Below, in pieces: positions 27,001-34,123 of a stretch of DNA of 64,000 nucleotides. Under the pieces are notes generated by a model. That model ran no database searches. It saw only the letters and a program-made list of their open reading frames with translations, and was not told the DNA's origin. The translations under genes were made by a program, and so were the position numbers. Source of the stretch: Nonlabens ulvanivorans (GTDB lineage: Bacteria; Bacteroidota; Bacteroidia; Flavobacteriales; Flavobacteriaceae); the NCBI RefSeq assembly GCF_000732625.1, contig NZ_JPJI01000032.1, positions 1,596,218 to 1,660,217 of the forward strand, written 5' to 3'. Position 1 is the first letter of the stretch; every line of letters starts with the position of its first letter.

Positions 27001-27795
27001 GGGATAGGTAATGATTCTGAAAATTTACAAGACGATTTTGATTTTGACTACAATAGAGTTCGTATTAGTGAGGCTACCGTTGGTCTAGGGATTAAGTATA
27101 ACGGTGAATATGGATCTAACTTAACCATATTATCAAATTTACAGGGAATAGAGGTAGAGGAAGGTAATGAGCGTTTTATTACTGATTTAATCGATCCTGA
27201 AACTAATCCTGATTTTTATGAACGCAAATGGTACGTAGACACAAAAGCAACCTATAATTACGAAAGTTATGATAACAAACTTAATCCTACTAGAGGTATG
27301 ATATTTGAAACCACCATAGGTGGTACCATTGCTACAGAAGATGTAGATCAAAGTCTATTATACTTTAAACCAAAATTAGGTTTCTATAACGCCATATCTA
27401 GAAATCGCAAATGGGTTATAAAATCTACTATTCTAGGTCAGATTAATGTAGGTAACAATTATCAATTTTTTCAACTAGCTGAGTTGGGACAGAATAACGG
27501 ACTAAGAGGTTATCGTACACAACGATTCTCTGGTCAACGATCATTTGCTGCAAGTGGTGATTTGAGATATAGCTTTAACGAATTTAAAACTGGTTTAATT
27601 CCTTTACAAATGGGAATATTTGCCGGTGCAGACGTAGGTCGTGTATGGGTAGATGGAGAGTTTAGTGATCAATGGCACAATGATTTTGGTGGTGGTTTTT
27701 GGGTAAACTCAGCTGAGGCTATAGGAGCTAATTTTAATTTCTTTCATGGTGATGATGGTTTAAGATTTAGTTTTCAAGTTGGGTTCAGTTTCTAA
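24079..27795 (+). CDS. Outer-membrane lipoprotein: metallophosphoesterase, kinase-like region and beta-barrel
   Basis: This 1238-aa protein begins with a lipoprotein signal (lipobox VGC, Cys18). Residues about 42-360 form a complete calcineurin-like phosphoesterase: IGDAG, FLGDNIYP, PGNHDWYD, VAMHHPLY and ASGHEHTLQ. Residues about 420-680 resemble an atypical kinase fold, with a Gly-rich RAGGGHQTRALRLK, a lysine in YNIRALKK, a catalytic-loop-like LIGDWDRHQDQW (about 608-619) and PRDRDQ. The C-terminal ~350 residues look like a BamA/ShlB-type surface-antigen barrel with GLRGYRTQRFSGQR and a terminal aromatic strand. The catalytic status of the middle region is inference. The palindrome at 25254-25269 adds AFAKA. 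Confidence 0.8.
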   Translation: MIKNTTLFFIAVFILVGCASYKEQYREETQNAFPDNAQITKSFYLIGDAGKSPINGKSEGLLALEQHIENQDTKKSHLIFLGDNIYPVGMPDKDDSFRSLAENHLNAQIAVAQAFDGKTIFIPGNHDWYDQGLKNVEREKDYIEKALKDKNIWEPKVGCPLESIEISDDVQLIILDSQWYLAQWDKHPTINDDCDQIKTREQLFLEIEGEFKKNQDKVILVAMHHPLYTNGVHGGQYAATKHLFPTQRNIPLPLIASLVNQVRTSGGISSQDKQNERYQEMVNRVTTLARSSQAARIIFASGHEHTLQYIENDGIRQIVSGSGSKQSYATLSNDGLFAYGGKGFARFDILKDGSGWVRYYTLRNGKVELIYTVQAIEKPKEFDIKQLPSSYPAFAKASIYETERTDVSGFYESVWGNKYRDLYGIEVNAKVALLDTLYGGLEVVRAGGGHQTRALRLKDKDGKEYNIRALKKSAVQFLQTTVFKENQVVEGFENTTTEDLLFDFYTAAHPYAALTIPDLASAVGVYHTNPEVFYLPKQQALGKYNNDYGDELYLLVERPEENHKDLLSFGKPDDIESTADVFERLRRDEKYKIDEPHYIKARIFDMLIGDWDRHQDQWRWSEFELEDGTHLFRAIPRDRDQVYSNFDGALFATLRTMIGITNQFATYDEQLTDVKWFNTAANYLDRALAQNSDRFVWESQARYIQENLTDEQIENAFKNLPAEIYPHESTQVIVENMKKRRDNLLETVNDYYNYLASLAIMTGTDKDDIIEIDRIEDGKTEVTIYRNKDGEKADIVAQRVFDSKDTNEIWIYALDDDDIIKAMGTGKNKIKVRVIGGQNNDIYDLEEGKAISIYDHKSKDNTFKAKNGARVRLSDNYDTNLYNPRKNILTSNALTPAIGFNPDDGFKLGIQNVYTVNGFNRNPHTRVHKITAGYYFATNGYDINYTGEFAGVFNGVNLLVNGRFAGPTFTENFFGIGNDSENLQDDFDFDYNRVRISEATVGLGIKYNGEYGSNLTILSNLQGIEVEEGNERFITDLIDPETNPDFYERKWYVDTKATYNYESYDNKLNPTRGMIFETTIGGTIATEDVDQSLLYFKPKLGFYNAISRNRKWVIKSTILGQINVGNNYQFFQLAELGQNNGLRGYRTQRFSGQRSFAASGDLRYSFNEFKTGLIPLQMGIFAGADVGRVWVDGEFSDQWHNDFGGGFWVNSAEAIGANFNFFHGDDGLRFSFQVGFSF
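25254..25269. repeat. Dispersed palindrome, perfect copy 6
   Basis: CGCTTTCGCGAAAGCG lies in the 1238-aa gene, read as AFAKA, between the phosphoesterase and kinase-like regions. Confidence 0.9.
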
Positions 27796-27820
27796 AATTA
27801 ATACCTGTTTTATTATAATA

Positions 27821-27855
27821 AAGGCTCGAAGTTATTGCGAGCCTTTTGTATTTTT
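27821..27855 (+). terminator. Intrinsic terminator
   Basis: AAGGCTCG (27821-27828) pairs with CGAGCCTT (27838-27845), followed by a T-rich run to 27855. It ends the 1238-aa gene; a small ORF starts 6 bases later. Confidence 0.75.
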
Positions 27856-27860
27856 AACAA

Positions 27861-28031
27861 ATGAATGATAAGAAAAGTGGTGTCATGCTTATTGCACTAG
27901 GTAGTGCAATAGTGTTTATAGGAATAGTGCTTTATTTAATGGAGATTATAGGAGCAACTGGTATGATTTTACTAGGTATAGCGGTAGAACTTGCTGGTGC
28001 TTATATTTTCTGGAAAAATAGGAAACGCTAG
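27861..28031 (+). CDS. Small membrane protein, 56 aa
   Basis: This short ORF starts at ATG 27861 and ends with TAG at 28029-28031. It has a charged start (NDKKSG), two hydrophobic segments (about residues 8-27 and 29-50) separated by Glu28, and a basic end (WKNRKR). That is the look of a real two-span membrane protein with positive-inside ends. It fits exactly between a terminator and the converging gene at 28033. No family is recognised. Confidence 0.5.
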   Translation: MNDKKSGVMLIALGSAIVFIGIVLYLMEIIGATGMILLGIAVELAGAYIFWKNRKR

Positions 28032-28032
28032 T

Positions 28033-28902
28033 TTATAGTTTCAATTGATAAAGGTTTCCACCAGTTTTTTTAGTCTGTTCATCACTTATCCATAAAATGT
28101 TGTCAGTTTTATAAATAATAGATTCTTTTTGAGAGTAGTGATTGAGATCATGTCTTTCAATATCATAATTAGTGAAATCTTCGTCATAGTTAGAGAGTAT
28201 AAATACTTTGTCACTGGTAAGTAGAGCAATTTCTCCTTGACTATTCACATCTGCACTGGTAATTAAACAATCTTTTGAATCGTTACAAATTTCAATTTCT
28301 ACGAGAAATTGAGCATTATTTGAAGTTCCGTCAGCTTTTAATCGGTATACTTGAGTTTTACCATTAAAATCACTACTTCTATTCTTACTGAATAAATAGA
28401 AATAATCCTCAACGCGCACAAAAGCCTCACAGTCATAGAAGAGTTCTTTCTTTTTAGGAGGAAAGTCTTTTTGATTGGAATAGAATACAGAAATCTCGCG
28501 AATGTTAACTAGTTCTTGGTCTTTAGGTTCTAGATCAGTAATATCAACTTCATAAATAGCTAAGTCTCTACGTTTATTTTTGTTGTTTCCTAAATCAGCT
28601 ATATACAAATAGGTTTTGCCAGTAACGGTATTAGTATAACTACTTAAATCTTCCCAGTCATTATTTTTTAAGATGGGAGCTGTAAGCTCATAATAACCTA
28701 ATTCTTGATCATATAAGTAAAGTACTGGTTCATTTCCAGAATCATTAACCGCATATAATAAATCAGAGCCTTCGATAGACTCCATTCCACTTATTTCTTC
28801 AAGGTCTTCTGGTAGATGTTCTAAATACGTAAGTTTACCATAGTCCTGGCAACTAGCATTTTGAAATAGAATTGTAAATAATAGTAATTGAAATACTTTC
28901 AT
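28033..28902 (-). CDS. Exported, probably beta-propeller protein of unknown function
   Basis: I chose the ATG at 28902 (289 aa) because it begins the signal peptide KVFQLLLFTILFQNASC; an in-frame ATG 21 bases further up is possible. The signal may end at a cysteine (residue 18 of this start), so it could be a lipoprotein. The mature part has repeated short strands such as ISGMESIEGSDLLYAVNDSGN, YLYIADLGNNKNKR, FYDCEAFVRVEDYFYLFSKN and ITSADVNSQGEIALLTSDKV. These fit a six-bladed propeller of the phytase/NHL-like sort. No active-site motif is clear. Confidence 0.65.
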   Translation of the reverse strand: MKVFQLLLFTILFQNASCQDYGKLTYLEHLPEDLEEISGMESIEGSDLLYAVNDSGNEPVLYLYDQELGYYELTAPILKNNDWEDLSSYTNTVTGKTYLYIADLGNNKNKRRDLAIYEVDITDLEPKDQELVNIREISVFYSNQKDFPPKKKELFYDCEAFVRVEDYFYLFSKNRSSDFNGKTQVYRLKADGTSNNAQFLVEIEICNDSKDCLITSADVNSQGEIALLTSDKVFILSNYDEDFTNYDIERHDLNHYSQKESIIYKTDNILWISDEQTKKTGGNLYQLKL

Positions 28903-28920
28903 ATTATAGTCAAACGAAAA

Positions 28921-28953
28921 CACCGTCTAAGTAAATAAATAACTTAGACGGTG
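28921..28953 (-). terminator. Intrinsic terminator after dps
   Basis: A perfect 12-bp stem, CACCGTCTAAGT (28921-28932) with ACTTAGACGGTG (28942-28953), has a 9-base AT loop and a T run on both sides. It ends the minus-strand dps transcript. Confidence 0.8.
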
Positions 28954-28975
28954 TTTTATTAATTTATAAAATTAA

Positions 28976-29467
28976 TTATACGGATTGATGATTGTCACTA
29001 GTATTCATTCTCCACGCATCTAACATCCAGCTTGTTTTTTCTAACTCTCTGATATATGCACCTATTAAATCTATAGTACCTTCATCACCGGCTTTATCTG
29101 CACGTTCTACCACTTTACGCATTTGTTGTATTAAAGTACCGTGGTCTTCTAGCAAAGTATTCACCATTTCAACATCTGTATGTTCTGATTTAGATTCTTT
29201 TAAGTTAGACTTCTTCAGGTACTCAGATAAATTAGAAGTAGGCTGGTATCGCAACGTAAGAATACGTTCTGCTATCTCATCTACTTTTAATTTTGCATCA
29301 TCATACATTTCCTCGAACTTAATATGCAAATCAAAAAAGTTTTTCCCAACTATATTCCAGTGAAAATTTCTTAATTTTTGATAGTAAACATGATAGTCTG
29401 ATAGTAATACATTTAATTCTTGAACTGTTTTTTCAGTTTTATCTTTATCTAGATTTAGGTAATTCAT
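28976..29467 (-). CDS. dps: Dps family DNA-binding ferritin-like protein
   Basis: Dps forms 12-mers that oxidise and store iron and protect DNA under starvation and oxidative stress. The 163-aa protein shows the intersubunit ferroxidase motif: FHWNIVGKNFFDLHIKFEEMY (about residues 38-58, with its His, Asp and Glu ligands), then DEIAERILTL. The C-terminal helix ends EKTSWMLDAWRM. The start ATG overlaps the stop of the 42-codon ORF upstream (TAATG), so expression is probably coupled. A strong terminator lies downstream. Confidence 0.95.
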   Translation of the reverse strand: MNYLNLDKDKTEKTVQELNVLLSDYHVYYQKLRNFHWNIVGKNFFDLHIKFEEMYDDAKLKVDEIAERILTLRYQPTSNLSEYLKKSNLKESKSEHTDVEMVNTLLEDHGTLIQQMRKVVERADKAGDEGTIDLIGAYIRELEKTSWMLDAWRMNTSDNHQSV

Positions 29468-29595
29468 TATTTAGTCTTTTGTTGGTTCTTTTCAGTTAAT
29501 GTTTCTGACTTTATATCAAAGTCTTTATTTTTATTCACTTTGCCCAGATTTCCTAAAGGACGATCTTGACTTTTTCTTTTAAATTTAGTTTGCAT
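29467..29595 (-). CDS. Small basic protein, 42 aa, coupled to dps
   Basis: This short ORF starts at ATG 29595. Its TAA stop shares one base with the dps ATG (TAATG), the classic geometry of translational coupling. The peptide is hydrophilic and lysine-rich (QTKFKRKSQDRPLGNLGK, then VNKNKDFDIKS), with no membrane segment. It might be a leader peptide tuning dps or a small DNA- or RNA-binding protein made together with Dps. Function unknown; reality is supported mainly by the overlap and composition. Confidence 0.5.
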   Translation of the reverse strand: MQTKFKRKSQDRPLGNLGKVNKNKDFDIKSETLTEKNQQKTK

Positions 29596-29725
29596 GGCGT
29601 TTATTATTATTTGATATAAAGATAATAATGATATGACCTAAGCATTGAGAATAAAAGGTTAAAACATGTTTATGTTATCTTAAATAAGCATAGATTATTT
29701 AATGATATGTAGAATTTATTGTGAA

Positions 29726-30589
29726 TTATGCAATAATGAAAAAGGACTCAAATTCTTCAGATTCTAATTGCATCCAGACCATGGGAGCAAAGCCTCGCGC
29801 CAGACTATCCTTTACTATTAGTAACGTTTCTTCATGATTATAAGAATCTTTCAAAGCGTGACAGTTACCAATCCATAGATGCTTTTTAGGTAAGTAGTAT
29901 AGGTTGTTGGTATTCGCTTTCGCGAAAGCGTCATAATTCATATAATAACCAGCAATACATCGTTTATTGATATACTTAAAATTATGTTTCCACAAATCCC
30001 GAGGTATATACACATGTGCTAGATAGCAAACACGTTGTTCTATAGAATCAATAGCTAGATTTAAAGAAGATAATGCTTGATAAGTAGCTGGCTTGTAGAG
30101 TAGAGGTAATTGATGATCTACTAATCGATCAAATTTGAAAACGAAATTATCACGTTTATTAGGTCCCACATATTTAGATAATTCGGTTGCATGGTCTTCA
30201 TTTAAATAGTTCGATTTTTCTGAAACATCAGGATCATAACAATAGAATTTATAAACTAATTCTACGTGGTATATTTTATTGGTGTTGACTTCTCTGATTA
30301 GGTAATCTAATTCGCCTTTTGTGATTTTTGCTACATTGATCTGAATATTAGAATCAATTAATTCATAATTCGAACTTTGCTTTATGCAATACTCATAGTA
30401 ATATTCTGCTCGTTTACCTAAAACAGTATTAACAGGAATCGTTGGAAAACCTGTAAGGATATCATCATCTTTTAAATGAGATAGGTCTAATTTATTTAGA
30501 GGAAACTGTTGTACACCTGCAAGCTTACCATTCCATAGGCTTGCTGTTTTTAAAAAGGCTCTAAACCGTTGAATATCGTTTTGAGCCAT
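29726..30589 (-). CDS. DUF1853 family protein
   Basis: This 287-aa cytoplasmic protein has the DUF1853 core GELDYLIREVNTNKIYHVEL VYKFY split over about residues 91-116. The Glu, Asp and Glu-x-Lys-like positions in it suggest a PD-(D/E)XK nuclease-type fold, as proposed for the family; activity is unproven. It is the last gene of the parA-to-wbqC chain, 4 bases after the WbqC-like gene. The palindrome at 29915-29930 encodes AFAKA near residue 222, followed by NTNN. Confidence 0.75.
   Translation of the reverse strand: MAQNDIQRFRAFLKTASLWNGKLAGVQQFPLNKLDLSHLKDDDILTGFPTIPVNTVLGKRAEYYYEYCIKQSSNYELIDSNIQINVAKITKGELDYLIREVNTNKIYHVELVYKFYCYDPDVSEKSNYLNEDHATELSKYVGPNKRDNFVFKFDRLVDHQLPLLYKPATYQALSSLNLAIDSIEQRVCYLAHVYIPRDLWKHNFKYINKRCIAGYYMNYDAFAKANTNNLYYLPKKHLWIGNCHALKDSYNHEETLLIVKDSLARGFAPMVWMQLESEEFESFFIIA
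29915..29930. repeat. Dispersed palindrome, perfect copy 7
   Basis: CGCTTTCGCGAAAGCG lies in the DUF1853 gene, read on the minus strand as AFAKA. Confidence 0.9.
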
Positions 30590-30593
30590 TTAC

Positions 30594-31211
30594 TTATTCT
30601 TTTATTAAATATTGCTGTTCTTTCAAATAAACGCCAGCACTAGGACCTAAATTAAATAATAGGTCTAAAGCACTTAATCCATTTAAAAATCCATGTTTCT
30701 CTTGAAATACTTGAATGTAAGAATGAGTTGATAGAATAGGATTTTGCTTTGCAGTAATTAGTTGTCTAGCTCTTATATCATCCAGGTATTCTTCTGATGA
30801 TATAATTGATTTTGTAATATGTAGTAGATGAAGCGTCCATTTCAGTGTTTTAATATTCCAGTCTATTAATAGCTTTGGAATATCACTAAATAAATCATGT
30901 AAATCAGCCTCATAATATTCATAAAAAGGACTACTGTTGTAAGCACTTTTTATACTTTTTAAATGTTGTGTAACCCAATCATCTGTCTGGTTTATTTCAA
31001 TGCTTTTGTAAGGTACAGAGTGACCTGATTTTTGATGAACTATAGGTATGTTTAGAGCCAGTTTACCATTTGCAGTTGCGATATAGCAACGATTACGATA
31101 AGTCTGTTTTACGTAGTTATCATGAGTCTCCAGCATCAACTGATTGCAATGATACAGGTGCACTAAACTCACTACATCTATAAAATAGCTAGGATGTAGT
31201 ATCAGCTCCAT
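30594..31211 (-). CDS. WbqC family protein
   Basis: This 205-aa protein matches the WbqC-like family: a HPSYFIDVVSLVHLYHCNQL start, then QTYRNRCYIATANGKLALNIPI, KSIEINQTDDWVTQHLKSIK, and YNSSPFYEYYEADLHDLF. WbqC-like proteins are linked to O-antigen or glycan formation in some species, but the reaction is unknown. In Bacteroidota the gene commonly follows lepB, as here (3-base gap). Confidence 0.85.
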   Translation of the reverse strand: MELILHPSYFIDVVSLVHLYHCNQLMLETHDNYVKQTYRNRCYIATANGKLALNIPIVHQKSGHSVPYKSIEINQTDDWVTQHLKSIKSAYNSSPFYEYYEADLHDLFSDIPKLLIDWNIKTLKWTLHLLHITKSIISSEEYLDDIRARQLITAKQNPILSTHSYIQVFQEKHGFLNGLSALDLLFNLGPSAGVYLKEQQYLIKE

Positions 31212-31214
31212 AGC

Positions 31215-32795
31215 TTACTTATTACTTTTCTTTTTGATAAATTTCTTGTAACCAAAATATCCTAATAGTCCAACTATCAATATCCATAAATATGATGTAG
31301 GTTGTCCTGAACCATTTACAGTCGTAAACATACGGTCAAATCTCAATGAAGGGAAACTACCGCTCCAGTCCATACTCATCCACACAAAAACAGGTTTACC
31401 AACAACGTGATTTTCTGGTACAAAACCCCAACCACGACTATCGTAACTGTTATGGCGGTTATCACCCATTAGCCAATAGTAATTTTGTTTAAAAGTATAT
31501 GCATTTAATGGCTTACCATTGAGTAAAACCGATTTACCATTAACTGCAATAGTGTTAATGATATTCATCTCACTACCTTCATATACCTCAATGATTCTTT
31601 TGTAATAACCGATGTTGTTATAGTTGATTTCTACAGTAACATCTTTTTGAGGGATTAGTACAGGACCAAAATTATCATTGTTATTAGCAATTTTAGAATC
31701 ATACGGGAATATTGCTGGATCCCAACTTCCTTTCTTGTCTATTCTTTTATTAAGGTCTAGAATATTAGGATTAGCCTGTAAAGCAGCTGCGGCTTCTACA
31801 GTTGCAGCACTTACTGCTAGAGTAGGAGCATTATCATTTTCTGTATCGTAATAATGTCCAACTGCATCTGTAATATCATACTCTTTTTTGAGCATGGCAG
31901 GATCTATAGGTTGTGGTGTTGTAACTGACTTATAGGTGTGTTGTAATCTCGCTCTTTCTGGTAAAACAGTAGGTTGACCATCGATATGTACTTTACCATC
32001 TACAATTGAAAATAGATCACCAGCAATAGCCACACATCGCTTAACGTAATTAGATTTTTTATCAATAGGCTTATCGTGATGCAAATTATCTATAGAAGGA
32101 AATCCGTATAAGGTATCTGCTGGCCAGTTGAAAACAACAATGTCATTTCTTTTTATTTTTGAAAAACCAGGAATACGAGTGTATGGTATTTGTGGTGTTT
32201 CTAGATAACTTTTAACATGTAAGACTGGTATAGTATCATGTACCATTGGTAAAGCCACTGGTGTCATAGGGATACGAGGTCCATAGTGCATCTTACTCAC
32301 AAATAAAAAATCACCAGTTAATAAGGTTTTTTCTAAGGATGGCGATGGAATTATGAAAGGTTGCATCACATAGGTATGTACTATTGTCGCTGCAATTACC
32401 GCAAATAATATAGAACTAGTCCATTCACCAGCACTTGTGCGTGGATGAAGACTACGATTTTCAATATAATTTAATGGTTGTGTATAGTTTATGAAATATA
32501 AATAAAGTCCTAATGTCACAATAACTAAGACTGTATCTTTTGCTTTGTTATAACCAAATGAACGTAAGGCTTCTACCCAGACGACTATAAACATGATTAA
32601 GTTTACAACAGGCAAGAACAGTAAGAAAACATACCACCATGGTCTATTTAATATCTTCATGAAGATTACAGCATTGTACACAGGCACAAATGCTTCCCAT
32701 GCTTTTCTACCAGCGGCGACGTACATTTTCCAAGTACCTAATGCATGTACTACTTGAAGTACTAAGAAAAAAATTAACCATCCTGTCCAACTCAT
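31215..32795 (-). CDS. lepB: Signal peptidase I
   Basis: LepB removes signal peptides from exported preproteins at the outer face of the inner membrane. The 526-aa protein is long for the family. Residues 1-115 form an N-terminal multi-span region, then a further anchor precedes the catalytic box IIPSPSLEKTL (Ser153) and the lysine box YVKRCVAIAGD (Lys252). About 195 residues separate this from the third box GDNRHNSYDSRGWGFVP (near 455). A C-terminal membrane segment (about 500-518) ends in lysines. The insertion and extra spans are common in Bacteroidota. Both catalytic residues are present. Confidence 0.95.
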   Translation of the reverse strand: MSWTGWLIFFLVLQVVHALGTWKMYVAAGRKAWEAFVPVYNAVIFMKILNRPWWYVFLLFLPVVNLIMFIVVWVEALRSFGYNKAKDTVLVIVTLGLYLYFINYTQPLNYIENRSLHPRTSAGEWTSSILFAVIAATIVHTYVMQPFIIPSPSLEKTLLTGDFLFVSKMHYGPRIPMTPVALPMVHDTIPVLHVKSYLETPQIPYTRIPGFSKIKRNDIVVFNWPADTLYGFPSIDNLHHDKPIDKKSNYVKRCVAIAGDLFSIVDGKVHIDGQPTVLPERARLQHTYKSVTTPQPIDPAMLKKEYDITDAVGHYYDTENDNAPTLAVSAATVEAAAALQANPNILDLNKRIDKKGSWDPAIFPYDSKIANNNDNFGPVLIPQKDVTVEINYNNIGYYKRIIEVYEGSEMNIINTIAVNGKSVLLNGKPLNAYTFKQNYYWLMGDNRHNSYDSRGWGFVPENHVVGKPVFVWMSMDWSGSFPSLRFDRMFTTVNGSGQPTSYLWILIVGLLGYFGYKKFIKKKSNK

Positions 32796-32829
32796 CTGTT
32801 TACTCTTTAATATTTTTTAATGATAGCTA

Positions 32830-33534
32830 CTATGATAAGTTCAAAACGTCTTTCATAGTAAATATTCCTTTATGTTTTGTAATCCATTCAGCAGCAATAA
32901 CGGCGCCTATGGCAAAACCATCACGACTGTGAGCCGTGTGCTTTATTTCAATGTCATCTATTATACTACTGTAATGTATGCTATGAGTTCCTTTAACATC
33001 TTCAATACGCTGTGCATCAATAGGTAAAGAATCACTTTCGCTGTCTGTGCCTAAATGCCACTTATTCAATCTAGTAAATTCGGATATTCCTTGAGCAAGA
33101 GTAACAGCTGTACCACTAGGAGCATCTTTTTTTTCTGTATGATGTATCTCCTCCATACTAATTCTATATTCTTCATATGGAGCCATCATTGCAGCGAGTT
33201 TGCGATTGAGTTCAAAGAATAAATTAACGCCTAGACTAAAATTTGAGGCATGAACTAAAGTTCCATTTTTGGAATTAATATAATCTGTGACCTCTTGTAA
33301 TTCTTCATTCCATCCAGTTGTACCACAAACCACAGGTAAACCCATGTCTGCACAAAATTTAATATTACCTACAGCACTATCTGGAGCTGTAAATTCGATA
33401 ACCACGTCGGCTTTTTGAATGTCCTCAATAGAATCATTTCTACCTATACGAGTCACAACATCATGACCACGTTCTAAGGCAACACGTTCTATTGTTTGCC
33501 CCATTTTTCCATAACCCAGTAAAGCTATTTTCAT
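32830..33534 (-). CDS. dapB: 4-hydroxy-tetrahydrodipicolinate reductase
   Basis: DapB reduces hydroxy-tetrahydrodipicolinate with NAD(P)H in lysine and diaminopimelate synthesis. I chose the ATG at 33534 (234 aa), because the protein should open with the nucleotide-binding KIALLGYGKMGQTI; upstream in-frame sequence lies inside the DUF5683 gene. Visible motifs are EFTAPDSAV, CGTTGWNEEL, ASNFSLGVNLFF, and the catalytic EIHHTEKKDAPSGTA. It sits one base past the DUF5683 gene in the parAB-lepB operon. Confidence 0.95.
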   Translation of the reverse strand: MKIALLGYGKMGQTIERVALERGHDVVTRIGRNDSIEDIQKADVVIEFTAPDSAVGNIKFCADMGLPVVCGTTGWNEELQEVTDYINSKNGTLVHASNFSLGVNLFFELNRKLAAMMAPYEEYRISMEEIHHTEKKDAPSGTAVTLAQGISEFTRLNKWHLGTDSESDSLPIDAQRIEDVKGTHSIHYSSIIDDIEIKHTAHSRDGFAIGAVIAAEWITKHKGIFTMKDVLNLS

Positions 33535-33535
33535 A

Positions 33536-34123
33536 TCAAAAGTTATAAATAAGTGATAGACCAACATTTGCACCTGATGGTACATGTTCAATGTTGATAA
33601 TAGTAGGAGTAAGACTTAAATTACGATCAACATTAAAATCATCTAAGTGGCCATCTACGTTAGCGTCTATTATTTGTAATATATAAATACCAGCCGTTAT
33701 CAATAGGGTTAATTCTTTATTACGTTGTGCTGTGCGTTGTGCACGTTCTAATCCTGCATCAGAGATAATAGGATTTCCATCTGCATCAGAGAATGCATCA
33801 TTGGTCCCACCGGCTAGTCTTATTCTGAAAGCGTCTCTTAATTCTTGATATTGATTTTCATTATAAAGATATACAGCAACACTAGTACCTAGAGCTCCAT
33901 AGACAAGTGGCACCTTCCAGTAACGACCATTATATGCTTGCCCTAATCCTGGTAAAATGGCACTATAAAATGCCGCTCTTGCAGGTTTGTTAGCATCTAT
34001 TGCCGTGTTTACTGAGTCGGCTGCTATAACCTTAAATTCACCAGGTGGTAGAGATGTATCATCTTGCGCACCAGCCGTTAAAGCTCCTAAAATAATGAAT
34101 ATGTAAAATAAATAATTACGCAT
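33536..34123 (-). CDS. DUF5683 domain membrane protein
   Basis: This 195-aa protein has a signal peptide (residues 1-19) and a DUF5683 domain: ARAAFYSAILPGLGQAYNGRYWKVPLVYGALG (about 48-79), with a membrane segment at about 70-88 and a second at about 145-160. The family occurs almost only in Bacteroidota, next to parB and dapB as here, and its function is unknown. It overlaps parB by 8 bases. Confidence 0.85.
   Translation of the reverse strand: MRNYLFYIFIILGALTAGAQDDTSLPPGEFKVIAADSVNTAIDANKPARAAFYSAILPGLGQAYNGRYWKVPLVYGALGTSVAVYLYNENQYQELRDAFRIRLAGGTNDAFSDADGNPIISDAGLERAQRTAQRNKELTLLITAGIYILQIIDANVDGHLDDFNVDRNLSLTPTIINIEHVPSGANVGLSLIYNF

Noticed and set aside
33535..33591. 19-codon N-terminal extension of dapB
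   Set aside because: It runs into the DUF5683 coding sequence, and the nucleotide-binding strand should start at the ATG at 33534.
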